Part shown: positions 47,101-57,728 of the stretch, piece after piece
Position numbering within the stretch: position 1 is the first letter of the stretch
How the letters are laid out: each line of letters starts with the position of its first letter
Assembly (NCBI GenBank): GCA_003216915.1
Contig: QCIB01000005.1
Coordinates: 1-64,000 of the forward strand
Direction of reading: 5' to 3'
Length of the DNA: 64,000 bases
Source of the DNA: Prochlorococcus sp. AG-402-I23
Lineage (GTDB): Bacteria; Cyanobacteriota; Cyanobacteriia; PCC-6307; Cyanobiaceae
Notes under the pieces: generated by a model
Databases searched by the model: none
What the model saw: only the letters and a program-made list of their open reading frames with translations
What the model was told of the DNA's origin: nothing
Program-made: the position numbers and the translations under genes

Positions 47101-48471
47101 CTACACTGAAGTATTGCATTCTTCAAGCTTATCTTTTAACTGATCAAGAGATTCATCAGAAATCTTTGAATTCATTGGACAATGTTTAGGGCCACACATT
47201 GAACAAAACTCTGCCTTTTTAAAGATTTCTTCAGGCAGTGTCTCATCATGGTACTGCTTTGCTCTTTCCGGATCTAATGAAAGTTCGAATTGTTTATTCC
47301 AATCAAAGTTATACCTTGCATGACTAAGTTCATCATCTCGATCACGAGCTCCAGCTCTATGTCTTGCTATATCAGCAGCGTGAGCAGCTATTTTATAAGC
47401 AATTAAGCCTTCTCTTACATCCTCTGCATTTGGTAGACCTAGATGTTCTTTTGGGGTTACATAACATAACATAGAAGTTCCATACCACCCTGCCATCGCT
47501 GCTCCAATAGCACTTGATATATGGTCATAACCAGGGGATATATCTGTCACTAATGGACCAAGCACATAAAATGGGGCTTCTGAACATTCTTCCATTTGCT
47601 TTCTAACATTAAACTCAATTTGGTCCATAGGTACATGACCAGGACCCTCAACCATTACTTGAACATTATGTTCCCATGCTCTTCGAGTAAGTTCGCCTAA
47701 GGTCTTCAATTCAGCTAGCTGGGCATCATCAGAAGCATCATGCAAACATCCAGGCCTTAATGAGTCTCCTAGAGAAAAAGTACAATCATATTTCTTAAAA
47801 ATCTCACAAATATCATCAAACCTTGTGTAGAGGGGGTTTTGCTTAAAATGATGTAACATCCATTGGGCTAAAATGCCTCCCCCCCTACTGACAATTCCAG
47901 TAATTCTTCCTTTGACTTTCGGCAAATGCTCTATTAATAGCCCAGCATGAATAGTTTGATAATCTACGCCCTGCTGACAATGTTTTTCGATAATATGAAG
48001 AAAATCGTCTTCAGTTAGTCTATCTATTGAACCATGTACACTTTCTAATGCTTGATACACAGGAACTGTTCCAATGGGAACAGGAGACTCATTAATAATT
48101 GCTTGCCGAACTTCATCTAAATTTACTCCACCTGTAGAAAGATCCATAACCGTATCAGCCCCATATTTAACTGCCAGTTTTAGCTTCTCTACTTCTTCAT
48201 TGATATCACTTGCATTAGGGGAAGCACCAATATTTGCATTAACTTTGCATCTTGAAGCAATACCTATAGACATTGGCTCAAGATTCAAATGATTAATATT
48301 AGCTGGAATAATTAATCTTCCTCTTGCCACTTCTTCCATTATTAAAGAAGAAGGAAGATTCTCTTTTTTAGCAACAAAATCCATTTCTTCAGTGATATAT
48401 CCGTTTCTCGCAAAGTTCATTTGAGTTACATTGTCTTTCCCAAGGCGAGGCTTAATCCACGAACTTCTCAT
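47101..48471 (-). CDS. thiC: Phosphomethylpyrimidine synthase
   Basis: The 456-residue protein has [68 protein letters not shown] and the C-terminal [11 protein letters not shown] cluster motif that binds the [4Fe-4S] cluster. It is a radical SAM enzyme turning aminoimidazole ribotide into the thiamine pyrimidine. A TPP riboswitch lies upstream in the leader, so thiamine diphosphate represses it. Length is normal for the bacterial short form. Confidence 0.98.
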   Translation of the reverse strand: MRSSWIKPRLGKDNVTQMNFARNGYITEEMDFVAKKENLPSSLIMEEVARGRLIIPANINHLNLEPMSIGIASRCKVNANIGASPNASDINEEVEKLKLAVKYGADTVMDLSTGGVNLDEVRQAIINESPVPIGTVPVYQALESVHGSIDRLTEDDFLHIIEKHCQQGVDYQTIHAGLLIEHLPKVKGRITGIVSRGGGILAQWMLHHFKQNPLYTRFDDICEIFKKYDCTFSLGDSLRPGCLHDASDDAQLAELKTLGELTRRAWEHNVQVMVEGPGHVPMDQIEFNVRKQMEECSEAPFYVLGPLVTDISPGYDHISSAIGAAMAGWYGTSMLCYVTPKEHLGLPNAEDVREGLIAYKIAAHAADIARHRAGARDRDDELSHARYNFDWNKQFELSLDPERAKQYHDETLPEEIFKKAEFCSMCGPKHCPMNSKISDESLDQLKDKLEECNTSV

Positions 48472-48522
48472 AATTTACAAATTTTTTATAAGTGTTATTA
48501 CTAAAGTTTGATCAAATCTTTA

Positions 48523-48598
48523 CTTCCCTGCATCAAGGTTAATGATTCAGGTTCAAAGGGTATGATCTCAGCTAAGTTAAAATTCTTAGCACCCCTAG
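48523..48598 (-). promoter_or_regulatory. TPP (thi-box) riboswitch in the thiC leader
   Basis: On the minus strand the leader reads GGGGTGCTAAG, then CTGAGATCATACCC, TTTGAACCTGA and finally a GCAGGGAAG end, matching the conserved thi-box core (GGGGUGC, CUGAGA, ACCCUUUGAACCUGA, GCAGGGA). Its 3' end is about 50 bases before the thiC ATG. The spacing between aptamer and start suggests control of translation initiation or early termination; no clear poly-T terminator is visible. Confidence 0.95.
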
Positions 48599-48669
48599 TA
48601 TTAATATTATTAATAGCTCTTTTCTCAAAAATAGTCATCTCATGTTGCGTAAAAATAAATAAAATGATT

Positions 48670-48885
48670 TTATTTAGTTTTTTGATAAGACTTTATCTTT
48701 TTTAAAATATTTTTCCTATCCAATTGTCTACTTATACCTCTCTCAAAAATAATTACAATCCCCATTAAGCCAATAGGTAAATAAAAAATCTTCCTAGAAT
48801 TGTCCCTAAATATCAATCCAATAGCAGATATGAGGATCATGAAAGGAGCCACAAAAGATAAAATAAATCTTTTATTAATATTCAT
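48670..48885 (-). CDS. Small membrane protein, possible DUF3188
   Basis: The 71-residue protein has two hydrophobic segments (about residues 6-24 and 34-48) joined by a short polar loop, and a basic tail (RKNILKKIKSYQKTK). I recall similar small proteins in Prochlorococcus called DUF3188, but no function is known. Its start overlaps the stop of the M20 peptidase gene by four bases, so it is translated as the last gene of that run. Confidence 0.6.
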   Translation of the reverse strand: MNINKRFILSFVAPFMILISAIGLIFRDNSRKIFYLPIGLMGIVIIFERGISRQLDRKNILKKIKSYQKTK

Positions 48886-50069
48886 TTACCAATTGTATTA
48901 ATTTTTTCATCGTTTAATTTTACTATGGATTCTGTTATCACTTTAATTCCAACAGCAATAGCTCTTTCATCTGGATCAAATTTAGAACTATGAAGCGGAG
49001 CACATCCATTTGAACTCGAAACGCCAAGCCTAAACATAGCCCCTGGAATATCTTTTAAAAATTCAGCGAAATCCTCAGCTCCCAATGATGGTTTTTGTAA
49101 TTCGATAACATTTTCTTGACCCAAAACCTTAATTCCCGAATCTCTAAGGACTCTATTAATTTCAGAATTATTGTTAACTGCCGGAGTGATTTCTCGAAAT
49201 TTTACTTTTGCTTCAGCTCCGCAACTATTAGCTAATGAAGTGATATTTTCATTGAGCCAATTACCAATATTCTTAAATAGTTTACGATTGGTGCATCTTA
49301 CCGTACCAATTAAATTAACCTTTTCTGCAAGGACATTGAATGCATTGCCACCATTTATTTTCCCAAAAGTTATTACTACAGGATCTAGAGGATCTAACTT
49401 CCGTGTTATTGATTCTTGAATTCCCGAGATCACTTTAGAAGCCGCCCAAATAGCATCAACTCCTTCATGAGGTCTAGCACCATGACCTGATCTTCCTTTA
49501 ATCTCTACCTTAAGTTCTCCCGCAGCTGCAGTTAAACTCCCCTCTTTAATGCCAATAGTCCCTACGGATAAATCTGGGTAGACATGGACTCCCAAAATAT
49601 GGGTTAAACCATTAATTGCTCCATCCTTAATCATCCATCTAGCTCCGCTCGCAATTTCTTCAGCGGGCTGAAAAATTATGCGAGTCCCAAAATTTAGTTT
49701 TAAATCCTTAATAATTTTTGCCACCCCCAATCCAATCGATATATGCAAATCGTGACCACAAGCATGCATAACACCATCTACTTTTGAAGAAAAACTTAAT
49801 TTGGTTTCCTCAAATATTGGCAAAGCATCCATATCTACTCTTAAACCTATAATGCCCTTATCTAGGGGGCCATAATCAGCTACAACTCCAGTCCTACCAA
49901 TAGATTCTCTAACATTCCAACCAATATTTTTTAAAAAACCACTTATCAAAATCGACGTTTGATTTTCAAGTCCACTTAATTCCGGATGTGCATGGATATG
50001 TCTTCTTAAGTTAATTAATTCATCATTAAACGAATCAATTTTTTTATAAAACTGTACTCTATTCATCAC
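48882..50069 (-). CDS. M20 family metallopeptidase / amidohydrolase
   Basis: The 395-residue protein has RRHIHAHPELSG, MDALPI, MHACGHDLHISIGLG with metal-binding His/Asp, FQPAEEIASGARWMI, and GLRVDMDALP, GRSGHGARPHEGVDA, which identify the IAA-amino acid hydrolase / hippurate hydrolase branch. The family cuts amide bonds of N-acyl amino acids. The real substrate is unknown. It follows the TPR gene directly and overlaps the small membrane gene, so it is in the ruvB-TPR-M20 run. Confidence 0.9.
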   Translation of the reverse strand: MMNRVQFYKKIDSFNDELINLRRHIHAHPELSGLENQTSILISGFLKNIGWNVRESIGRTGVVADYGPLDKGIIGLRVDMDALPIFEETKLSFSSKVDGVMHACGHDLHISIGLGVAKIIKDLKLNFGTRIIFQPAEEIASGARWMIKDGAINGLTHILGVHVYPDLSVGTIGIKEGSLTAAAGELKVEIKGRSGHGARPHEGVDAIWAASKVISGIQESITRKLDPLDPVVITFGKINGGNAFNVLAEKVNLIGTVRCTNRKLFKNIGNWLNENITSLANSCGAEAKVKFREITPAVNNNSEINRVLRDSGIKVLGQENVIELQKPSLGAEDFAEFLKDIPGAMFRLGVSSSNGCAPLHSSKFDPDERAIAVGIKVITESIVKLNDEKINTIGK

Positions 50070-50858
50070 TTATTTTAAATCGATAAAGTTCATTAAATCT
50101 CTAATTGGTTGTGGAGGCCATCTTCTTATTTTTTTCAACCACTCTTCATCACTATATCTAGGATCTAATTCAGTTACTGCTATCCAATTACTCTCTGCTT
50201 TCCCAGATTCGCCCTTGGACCAATTCAAAGCTGTTAAAGCTGCCCTAGCATCAGCAAAAGTTGGATAACGTCTAATTAATTTTTTTAATTCTTTTTCAGA
50301 TTCATCAATGTTCCCCAACTGGAAATCTGCTAATGCCATACTCGATCTAGCCATCGCAAATCCAGGATTATATAAAGCAGCTTTTGAAAATAAATCTCTA
50401 GCTTTTTCCCAATGTGATGTAGTTCCTTCTACATTAGCCAAATTATATAATGCAGAGAAATTTTCACTATCTTGCGAAATAACAAACATATAATCTTTTT
50501 TCGCTTGCGACCATAGACCCAATGCTTCCTCTGCTATCCCCCTGTTAATGTAAGGATCTATTTCTCTAGAATTCAAACTTATTGCCTTATTTTGGTCATC
50601 TATTGATCCCTTTAGATCTCCTATAACAAGTCTTACATTTCCTCTATTGCTTAAACCCGCAGCATCTTCTGGATAAGAATCGAGATATTGATTCCATTCT
50701 TGTAAAGCGAGATTAAATTTTCCGCTTGAACTTAAATCTAATGCTTTTTTAAACAAATCCTCCCTCAAAGATAATGAATAGCATGGTGCAATATAAAAAA
50801 TATTCAAAAAAACAAAAATTATTAAAAAACAAACCTTAACTTTTTTAAAAGTTATCAT
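50070..50858 (-). CDS. TPR-repeat protein with signal peptide
   Basis: The track starts at 50930; the ATG at 50858 gives [19 protein letters not shown], a signal peptide or membrane anchor, and a 262-residue protein. Tetratricopeptide repeats follow: [78 protein letters not shown] and [26 protein letters not shown] proteins mediate protein contacts; its partner is unknown. Its start overlaps ruvB by 14 bases. It is probably exported or periplasmic. Confidence 0.8.
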   Translation of the reverse strand: MITFKKVKVCFLIIFVFLNIFYIAPCYSLSLREDLFKKALDLSSSGKFNLALQEWNQYLDSYPEDAAGLSNRGNVRLVIGDLKGSIDDQNKAISLNSREIDPYINRGIAEEALGLWSQAKKDYMFVISQDSENFSALYNLANVEGTTSHWEKARDLFSKAALYNPGFAMARSSMALADFQLGNIDESEKELKKLIRRYPTFADARAALTALNWSKGESGKAESNWIAVTELDPRYSDEEWLKKIRRWPPQPIRDLMNFIDLK

Positions 50859-51903
50859 TTTTTGAATCAATGTACTTTTTTCCCAAAGCAGTAAGCAATC
50901 TTCCTCGAGGAGTTCTTGTGAGAAAACCAATTTTGATTAAATATGGCTCAACTACAAATTCTAACATTGAAGAATCATCACCCAAGCCAGCTGCAATTGA
51001 ATCAAGGCCAGTTGGAATATTATTGTTTTGGTTAAGAAAAGATAAATAGTGTCTATCTAAAGAATCCAGTCCTTTTTCATCTATTTGGTAAGAATTTAAA
51101 GCTTTTTTTATTAAATTCACTGAGATCATATTAGTTTTATTAACAACCTGGGCATAATCTCTAACTCGTCTTAATAATCTTAAAGCAATTCTTGGAGTCC
51201 CTCGAGATATCTTTGCTAAATCATAAGATGCTTCATCATCTAAATTGAGATTTATTAATCGAGAGAAATTAACAATTATTTGTTTTAATTCATCATATGT
51301 ATAAAATTCAATTTTCTGGGATATACCAAATCTATCTCTTAGAGGTGCACTTATTGAGGCTAATTTAGTTGTCGCGCCAATCAGTGTAAACCTAGGAAGA
51401 TTAATTGTTCTGCAACGGGCTCCTCTATTAGCGCCCATAGTTAAGTCGAGTCTAAAATCTTCCATTGCAGAATATAACAACTCTTCAGTTAACCTATTTA
51501 AGCGATGTATCTCATCTATAAATAAAACTTCACCATCTTTTAATCCGAGAAGTAAACCCACAATATCTCTAGGTCTTTCAATTGCTGGCGCAGTCGCTAT
51601 CCTACATTTTGTATTCAATTCATGGGCTATCAAAAAAGCAAGAGTAGTCTTACCTAAACCAGGCTGTCCATATAAAAGAGTATGCTCCATCGGTTCTTTC
51701 CTAAAAATTGAAGCATCTATAGCTATTCTTAAAGAAGATTTAAGTTGTTCTTGGCCAATAAATTCGTTTAAAGTAAGAGGCCTAGCTAAGTTCAGATTTT
51801 TATTTCTCTTGTCTTCTGGAATTATTTTTGAATCAACTAGCCTAAGCTCTTTTTTACGAAAAGAAAAGTCATTATCGCCTATATTGGAAGAAATTATTGC
51901 CAT
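50845..51903 (-). CDS. ruvB: Holliday junction branch migration helicase RuvB
   Basis: The 352-residue protein has [18 protein letters not shown], Walker [19 protein letters not shown], Walker [25 protein letters not shown], the sensor segment [20 protein letters not shown] and a C-terminal winged helix with [14 protein letters not shown]. It drives branch migration with RuvA, which is absent here. It is first in the run with the TPR, M20 and small membrane genes, all overlapping. Confidence 0.97.
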   Translation of the reverse strand: MAIISSNIGDNDFSFRKKELRLVDSKIIPEDKRNKNLNLARPLTLNEFIGQEQLKSSLRIAIDASIFRKEPMEHTLLYGQPGLGKTTLAFLIAHELNTKCRIATAPAIERPRDIVGLLLGLKDGEVLFIDEIHRLNRLTEELLYSAMEDFRLDLTMGANRGARCRTINLPRFTLIGATTKLASISAPLRDRFGISQKIEFYTYDELKQIIVNFSRLINLNLDDEASYDLAKISRGTPRIALRLLRRVRDYAQVVNKTNMISVNLIKKALNSYQIDEKGLDSLDRHYLSFLNQNNNIPTGLDSIAAGLGDDSSMLEFVVEPYLIKIGFLTRTPRGRLLTALGKKYIDSKNDNF

Positions 51904-51955
51904 AATGAAAGGTTAATTGTAATTGTTCTGAGTAGAAAGATTTTTTATAACAAAA

Positions 51956-52450
51956 ATGGCTAAAAATTCAAACAAAGTTAAAAAAAATACTAGTAAAGAA
52001 AATAATTTTAAACTTCTAGCTGAGAATAGATATGCAAAATTTCAATATGCAATATCTGAAACAATCGAAGCTGGAATTGAGCTTTTAGGGACTGAAGTAA
52101 AGTCAATTAGAAACGGAAAAGCAAATTTAAGAGATGGGTACTGTTCATTTAGAGATGGTGAGATCTTATTATTAAATGTTCACATTTCACCACATAAAAA
52201 TGTGGGGTCTTTCTTTAATCATGATCCATTAAGAAATAGAAAGTTGCTACTACATAAAAAAGAAATAATAAAAATGAAATCTAATACTGAAAAAAAAGGA
52301 ATGACTATTGTTCCATTATCTCTTTATTTAAAAGGCTCATGGATAAAACTAACTATTGGAGTCGGCAAAGGGAAAAAATTACATGACAAACGCCAAGATG
52401 AAAAACAAAAAAGTATAAAAAAAGAAATAAACTCTGCACTAAAAAGATGA
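51956..52450 (+). CDS. smpB: SsrA-binding protein SmpB
   Basis: The 164-residue protein has [37 protein letters not shown], the core of SmpB, followed by [15 protein letters not shown] and the C-terminal basic tail [27 protein letters not shown]. It delivers tmRNA to stalled ribosomes for trans-translation. The tmRNA gene is not in this window. It diverges from ruvB and converges with the 82-residue unknown gene. Confidence 0.97.
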   Translation: MAKNSNKVKKNTSKENNFKLLAENRYAKFQYAISETIEAGIELLGTEVKSIRNGKANLRDGYCSFRDGEILLLNVHISPHKNVGSFFNHDPLRNRKLLLHKKEIIKMKSNTEKKGMTIVPLSLYLKGSWIKLTIGVGKGKKLHDKRQDEKQKSIKKEINSALKR

Positions 52451-52474
52451 AATTATTATGCAGAATTATTGCAA

Positions 52475-52723
52475 CTATGAATCTAAACTTACTGAACTTG
52501 GAGGTGGGGAAGGATCTGGATCTGCAATTAACATATGCTGTAAGACTGTTTCAGGCCTCTCACTATCTCTCCAGCGAATTTTGTATGCGGGCATTTTTGT
52601 ACCTCTACTTGTAGTTTGCTCTACTGGTTCAATAACCCATCCTCTTCTTGATCGGCCCTGAGGATTTCTTTTTACTACTGCATCCGCGTGTTTGAAACGG
52701 AAACCAACACGTTCACCACTCAT
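52475..52723 (-). CDS. Conserved small basic protein, unknown function
   Basis: I do not recognise the 82-residue protein. It is basic and without membrane segments: RVGFRFKHADAVVKRNPQGRSRRGWVIEPVEQ suggests a short beta-barrel (SH3- or KOW-like) core that could touch RNA. The C-terminal tail is Pro/Ser-rich and acidic (IADPDPSPPPSSVSLDS). It is on the same strand as lysS and starts 29 bases after it, so it is probably cotranscribed. Confidence 0.65.
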   Translation of the reverse strand: MSGERVGFRFKHADAVVKRNPQGRSRRGWVIEPVEQTTSRGTKMPAYKIRWRDSERPETVLQHMLIADPDPSPPPSSVSLDS

Positions 52724-52752
52724 TTAAAAAATTTCGTATTGGATTAATTTAT

Positions 52753-54291
52753 TTATTTTACTTCATTCAAGGGTAATTTTTCATTTTTTTTGGAAGTTAT
52801 TTCTGGTTTTAACAATGGGAAAGGGATTACATCTCTAATTGATGCGCTATTAGTAATTAACATAATTAGCCTATCAATGCCTATGCCTAATCCTCCAGTA
52901 GGCGGCATGCCAATCTCTAAAGCATTCAAGAAATCTTCATCTATACAGTGAGCCTCAAGATCTCCCTCATCTCTAAGAGATTGCTGTAATTTCATTCTTT
53001 CTCTTTGATCTATTGGATCTATCAACTCACTAAACGCATTTGCAAGCTCGCGACCAACAATGAATAATTCAAATCTCTGAACCATTTCTTTATTATCAAA
53101 ATGAGGCCTAGCTAAAGGAGAAATTTCAACAGGATAATCGATAACAAAAGTTGGTTCTATAAGTTTTGATTCTACTTTTTGCTCGAAGACTTCATTTAAA
53201 AGTCTTCCTATAGTATTAACTTTATTAGAGAAATCAACATTTATACTTTTAACGGCTTGTTTTGCTGCTTGAAAGTCTCCACTGAAAGAATCAAAATCAA
53301 TTCCTGTATATTTTTTGACAACATCTTTCATGGATATTCGTGTCCAAGATTTAGAAAAATCGATTTCTTTATTTTGATAATTTATAATTAAAGACCCACA
53401 GGCATCAGCTACAATATCTTTAATCAATTCTTCTGTTAAATTCATCATATCGACATAGTCAGAAAAAGCTTGATAAATTTCAACTGAGGTGAACTCTGGA
53501 TTATGCCTTGTACTTATCCCCTCATTACGGAAGATTCTTCCCAATTCATATACTTTCTCAAATCCTCCAACAACCATTCTTTTTAAATGTAATTCTGTAG
53601 CTATTCGCAGATATAGCGGAATATCTAAGGTATTGTGATGAGTTATAAATGGTCTTGCTTCAGCACCACCAGCTTCAGATTGCAGAATTGGAGTCTCTAT
53701 CTCTAAAAAATTTCTATTATCTAACCATTTTCTTATAAAACTTATACATTTTGCTCTTGTTTTAAATACATTTTTAGAGTGAGGATTCACTATTAAATCT
53801 AGATAACGTTGTCTATATCTTTTTTCAATATCAGTCAATCCATGCCATTTATCTGGCAAAGGTTGTAATGATTTGGATAACATTTCCCATTTTTCTACTT
53901 TAATAGAAAGCTCACCTTTATTTGTTTTTTTAATAGTTCCGTAGACTCCTATCCAATCACCAATATCTACTATTTCTTTGATATCTTCAAAAGAAAGTAA
54001 TTTTTGTTTTTCTAAATTTAAGTTAATAATCTTTTTATCAAGATAAAGCTGAATCTGACCATCTTGATCGCATATTGTGAAAAAGGCAATTTTACCCATT
54101 ACCCTTTTTGCCATCACTCTTCCAGCAATAGAAACACTGAAGTCTTCTTCTTGACCATTTTCTAAATAATCAAATTTTTGAATAAGAAATTTTGAAGTAT
54201 TGGAAACCCTAAAACTCTGTGCATAAGAAGCAAATCCTTTACTAACGAGTGAATTAGCTTTTTGTAAGCGTGCTTCTTTTATTTCAGACAA
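52753..54291 (-). CDS. lysS: Lysine-tRNA ligase (class II)
   Basis: The 512-residue protein has the N-terminal OB-fold anticodon domain ([31 protein letters not shown]) and the class II core: [79 protein letters not shown] and [13 protein letters not shown]. It charges tRNA-Lys. The first residues up to about 35 are extra and typical for a variable N-terminus. It follows rpaB on the same strand. Confidence 0.98.
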   Translation of the reverse strand: MSEIKEARLQKANSLVSKGFASYAQSFRVSNTSKFLIQKFDYLENGQEEDFSVSIAGRVMAKRVMGKIAFFTICDQDGQIQLYLDKKIINLNLEKQKLLSFEDIKEIVDIGDWIGVYGTIKKTNKGELSIKVEKWEMLSKSLQPLPDKWHGLTDIEKRYRQRYLDLIVNPHSKNVFKTRAKCISFIRKWLDNRNFLEIETPILQSEAGGAEARPFITHHNTLDIPLYLRIATELHLKRMVVGGFEKVYELGRIFRNEGISTRHNPEFTSVEIYQAFSDYVDMMNLTEELIKDIVADACGSLIINYQNKEIDFSKSWTRISMKDVVKKYTGIDFDSFSGDFQAAKQAVKSINVDFSNKVNTIGRLLNEVFEQKVESKLIEPTFVIDYPVEISPLARPHFDNKEMVQRFELFIVGRELANAFSELIDPIDQRERMKLQQSLRDEGDLEAHCIDEDFLNALEIGMPPTGGLGIGIDRLIMLITNSASIRDVIPFPLLKPEITSKKNEKLPLNEVK

Positions 54292-54341
54292 AATTTATTT
54301 TAATATATTTGTTTTATTTAATAAAATTATCAGACTATCGC

Positions 54342-55088
54342 TCAACTTGCCAAAGATGTTGCTGTTTCACCAACTCTCTGAGATGCGTAACCAATTCCTC
54401 TAACCGTTAATATTAATTCTGGATTTCTTGGATCTGGTTCTAATTTACCTCTTAATCTAGCGACATATACATCTACAACTCTTAAATCTGCTGCTCTACG
54501 AGGAGGATAACCCCATAGCTGTTCTAAAATTTCCGCTCTTGGAACAACCTTTCCAGGCTCGTCAAACAATAATTCTAGGAGGCTAAATTCAGTATAAGTT
54601 AGGCTAATTCTATCTCCTGCTCTTGAAACTTGTCTGCGATTAGTATCAACAACTAAACTTCCAAATTTCATTACTCCTTTACCTGAAGGAACTTCTTTAG
54701 TTTCTGTAACCGATACAGTTGGGCCCATTCTTCTCAAAATGGTAGCGATTCTAGCTTCTAACTCTTTTGGGCTAAATGGTTTAGATAAGTAATCATCAGC
54801 CCCCAAATCCAAACCTGCAACTCTCTCTGAAATAGCCTCTAGAGCTGTTAAGAATATTATTGGAACTACTGATTCAGCTCTAATTCTTCTACAAACAGCG
54901 AATCCATCCATTTTTGGAAGCATAACATCAAGAACTATCAAATCTGGGGAATCCCTGTGAAAAGACTCAAGAGCTTCTTCGCCGTTAGTGGCTGAATAAA
55001 CTTGATATCCTGCTAGTTGAAGCCTCGTAACTAATACCTTCAAAACTGCTGGTTCATCATCAACAACTAAAATTCTTGCTTTTGACAT
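54342..55088 (-). CDS. rpaB: Response regulator RpaB (OmpR family)
   Basis: The 248-residue protein has a receiver domain with the DDE acidic pocket, the phosphoacceptor in LIVLDVMLPKMDG and the KPFSPKELEARI lysine, and an OmpR-type winged helix with LTYTEFSLLELLFDEPGKVVPRAEIL and AADLRVVDVYVARLRGKLEPDPRNPELILTVRGIGY. The sequence fits RpaB, the essential light/redox regulator of photosystem and stress genes in cyanobacteria, whose usual kinase (NblS) is not here. RpaB binds HLR1 sites. It follows mreD after 182 bases. Confidence 0.93.
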   Translation of the reverse strand: MSKARILVVDDEPAVLKVLVTRLQLAGYQVYSATNGEEALESFHRDSPDLIVLDVMLPKMDGFAVCRRIRAESVVPIIFLTALEAISERVAGLDLGADDYLSKPFSPKELEARIATILRRMGPTVSVTETKEVPSGKGVMKFGSLVVDTNRRQVSRAGDRISLTYTEFSLLELLFDEPGKVVPRAEILEQLWGYPPRRAADLRVVDVYVARLRGKLEPDPRNPELILTVRGIGYASQRVGETATSLAS

Positions 55089-55270
55089 AGTTAAAAAAGA
55101 TTTCTCGGTATTTCAAAGCAAAGAACAATTGCATTGAATATTTATTCTAACAATTAAAAATATAACATTACGAACCCTCAAAGAGATATTCCTAAGGTTT
55201 ACAAAAATCTTAGATGATTTGAAAGTATATATAAATTTGTTCCAACACTTTGACCTCTTGGCAAAATTTA

Positions 55271-55789
55271 TTATTGAATTTTTCTTTTTGAAAATTTAAA
55301 CATTCTTAAAAGTTGGGAGCAAATAAAGGGAGCAAAAAAACCTGTCAAAAAAACTTCTGCTAAGATATTTTTAACACTGGGAATCAACATTAAGGAATTA
55401 CTATCTGAAAAATTTCTAAACAAAATTTGTAAAAAATAAATAGTCCCACATAAAAAACTTCCAAAAGAACAAATTAAACCATACCTAAAATGTCCCAACA
55501 AAATATCACTATGTAATTTAATTCTCCCAAACAAAAACCCACAAAAAATTAAGCCTGGTATTTGAGTAAAACTTTCATTTACAGTTAGAGAATCTAAGAT
55601 GAGACCTAAAAACAAACCCAATAGTAATCCATTGATTGATCCATTAATCATTGACCAAGGCAATAACCAAAATAATGGCCAATATGGCTGAACACCTAAA
55701 AATCCAAGCCAATTAGGGTGCCACAAAAAAATAATTGGGATAAAAATAAAGCTTATTAAGGATAATTTTTTTGTGAAAAATTTATTCAT
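55271..55789 (-). CDS. mreD: Rod shape-determining protein MreD-like
   Basis: The track starts ten residues early; the ATG at 55789 overlaps the mreC stop in a TAATG arrangement, so 172 residues are taken. It is hydrophobic with about five membrane segments and a short polar tail (MFKFSKRKIQ). Sequence similarity to MreD is low in general, but the position after mreB and mreC is strong support. It takes part in the elongasome that guides wall growth. Confidence 0.85.
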   Translation of the reverse strand: MNKFFTKKLSLISFIFIPIIFLWHPNWLGFLGVQPYWPLFWLLPWSMINGSINGLLLGLFLGLILDSLTVNESFTQIPGLIFCGFLFGRIKLHSDILLGHFRYGLICSFGSFLCGTIYFLQILFRNFSDSNSLMLIPSVKNILAEVFLTGFFAPFICSQLLRMFKFSKRKIQ

Positions 55790-56538
55790 TAAATACCTAC
55801 TTTCAAAATTTGCACCCAATCAATTACATAGGGTTTTGCTAAAAGTGAAATTTTTGCCGTTTTTTTTGATGTCAATGTCTCATCTATAGATTGGATAATA
55901 CCAATAGGGATATTTGGAGGTAATAATGTACTAGCAGGAGATGATGATACAAAATCTCCGACTTTAATATCAGCATCTTTTGAATAAAGTATTAGGCTAG
56001 GATAATCATCTCCTAAACCGACTAGTAATCCATTGATTTGAATTCTATCCACCCAAACGCCTAACTTACTGTCTGGAGAAGTTATTAAAGTTACCGAAGA
56101 AGTGAATAAAGAAGTATTCTTTACTCTTCCTAATAATCCACCCGGGCCAATCACAATATTACCAATTTCTACTCCATCCTTTGAACCTTTGTTTAAAATT
56201 ATTTGTCTCCACCAACTACCCGTTTTTCTCGAAATAACTGCAGCTGAAATATGTTCATCATTAAATGATTCTTGAAGAGATAAGATTTGTCGCAATCTTA
56301 TATTATCTTTTTTAAGAAGATTTAACTTTATTAAATATTCTTGGGCAATACTCTCAAGAACAATTTCTTTTTGAAATTGACCAGGCCAAAAAGGTTTTGA
56401 AATAAAATAATAAAAGTCTTTATAAAAAGCTCCTTTTGATATCCTTACAAAGACCAAAAATAAAAAAATTGCAAAAAAAAGCCAATTTTTCTTTCTATGC
56501 CACCAACGACTAGTAGAAATTCGTCGGATACCTAACAT
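55789..56538 (-). CDS. mreC: Rod shape-determining protein MreC
   Basis: The 249-residue protein has one N-terminal membrane segment (KNWLFFAIFLFLVFVRIS), a coiled-coil stretch around residues 65-90 (EYLIKLNLLKKDNIRLRQIL) and an MreC core with IILNKGSKDGVEIGNIVIGPGGLLGRV and SSPASTLLPPNIPIGII. It links MreB and the wall synthases in the periplasm. It starts four bases after mreB and its stop overlaps mreD by one base. Confidence 0.93.
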   Translation of the reverse strand: MLGIRRISTSRWWHRKKNWLFFAIFLFLVFVRISKGAFYKDFYYFISKPFWPGQFQKEIVLESIAQEYLIKLNLLKKDNIRLRQILSLQESFNDEHISAAVISRKTGSWWRQIILNKGSKDGVEIGNIVIGPGGLLGRVKNTSLFTSSVTLITSPDSKLGVWVDRIQINGLLVGLGDDYPSLILYSKDADIKVGDFVSSSPASTLLPPNIPIGIIQSIDETLTSKKTAKISLLAKPYVIDWVQILKVGI

Positions 56539-56542
56539 AACA

Positions 56543-57595
56543 TTAATCTCTTATGGCATTCCTTATAAATTCAGGAGTGTCAACTACTCTTTTAAGTTTT
56601 TTAAAATCATCCAACACCTCTCCACAACCATTCACTACGCAAAGCAGTGGGTTTTCTGCTATGTGAGTAAAAATTCCTGTTTCATCGCTCAATAAATCAT
56701 TAATGCCTCTCACTAAAGCTCCACCACCTGCAAGCATAATCCCCCTATCAACTATATCTGCAGCAAGTTCAGGAGGGGTTCTCTCTAAAGTTCTTTTTAC
56801 AGCTTCGACTATTTTGCTAAGTGTTTCAGCCATGGCTTCTCTGATTTCTCCTGATGTCAAAGTGACTGACCTAGGTAGACCAGATAAAAGATGTAAACCT
56901 CTAACCTCCAAAGTAGTTTTATCAAAATCATCATCTGGAAATGCAGATCCAATTTTAATCTTGATATCCTCTGCAGTTCTCTCTCCAACAACTAAATTGT
57001 GAACTTTTTTAAGATAAAGCGCAATTGACTCATTTATTTCATCGCCTGCTATTCGAACAGATTCACTCAAAACAGTTCCTCCTAAACTTAATACTGCAAC
57101 CTCAGTAGTACCTCCTCCAATATCAACAATCATTGTTCCAATTGGCTCAGTGACTGGTAATGATGCTCCTATTGCTGCAGCGACAGGTTCATCAATTAAA
57201 TGAACTTCTCTAGCTCCCGCTAATCCAGCTTCTCTTACTGCTCTTCGCTCAACACTAGTAACTCCACTTGGAATACCAATTACTATTCTTGGGGCTACAA
57301 TCCCCTTGCCTTCATTACATTTTTGAATAAATGTTTTTATCATTTGTTCTGCAGCATCAAAATCTGCGATAACCCCATCTCTTAGAGGTCTTACGGCTCT
57401 TATATTGCCTGGGGTCCTTCCAAGCATTAACTTTGCTTCTTTACCAACAGCTAATGGAATCCCTTCTTCTAAATCCATGGCTACCACAGAAGGCTCTTGT
57501 AAAACAACCCCTTTTCCTGATACGTGTATAAGAGTATTGGCCGTTCCCAAATCTATGCCAATATCTCGAGAAAATTTAAATCTGTTAAAAATCAC
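56543..57595 (-). CDS. mreB: Rod shape-determining actin-like protein MreB
   Basis: The 350-residue protein has [95 protein letters not shown] and [18 protein letters not shown]: the phosphate 1, connect 1, phosphate 2, adenosine and connect 2 motifs of the actin fold. It forms filaments on the inner membrane that direct cell elongation. It is first of mreBCD and diverges from ssb over 133 bases. Confidence 0.97.
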   Translation of the reverse strand: MIFNRFKFSRDIGIDLGTANTLIHVSGKGVVLQEPSVVAMDLEEGIPLAVGKEAKLMLGRTPGNIRAVRPLRDGVIADFDAAEQMIKTFIQKCNEGKGIVAPRIVIGIPSGVTSVERRAVREAGLAGAREVHLIDEPVAAAIGASLPVTEPIGTMIVDIGGGTTEVAVLSLGGTVLSESVRIAGDEINESIALYLKKVHNLVVGERTAEDIKIKIGSAFPDDDFDKTTLEVRGLHLLSGLPRSVTLTSGEIREAMAETLSKIVEAVKRTLERTPPELAADIVDRGIMLAGGGALVRGINDLLSDETGIFTHIAENPLLCVVNGCGEVLDDFKKLKRVVDTPEFIRNAIRD

Positions 57596-57728
57596 AATAA
57601 GAATTTCTTTTTTTAAATAATATATCTATTTTTTGATAAGCTCTCGGAATTCTGTCGTTTAGTTATGAATAGCACGTAAAACTTTGAGCAGAAACTGAAA
57701 ATATGAGTAGTATTAAAAAAAAAAAATT

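Noticed and set aside
48508-48705. 65-residue plus-strand ORF in front of thiC
   Set aside because: It is antisense to the TPP riboswitch and the next gene; conservation is explained by the riboswitch.
55089-55270. Possible HLR1 (RpaB) site TTTACAAAAATCTTAG upstream of rpaB
   Set aside because: Only the first half matches; the second half has several mismatches and the orientation is not supported.
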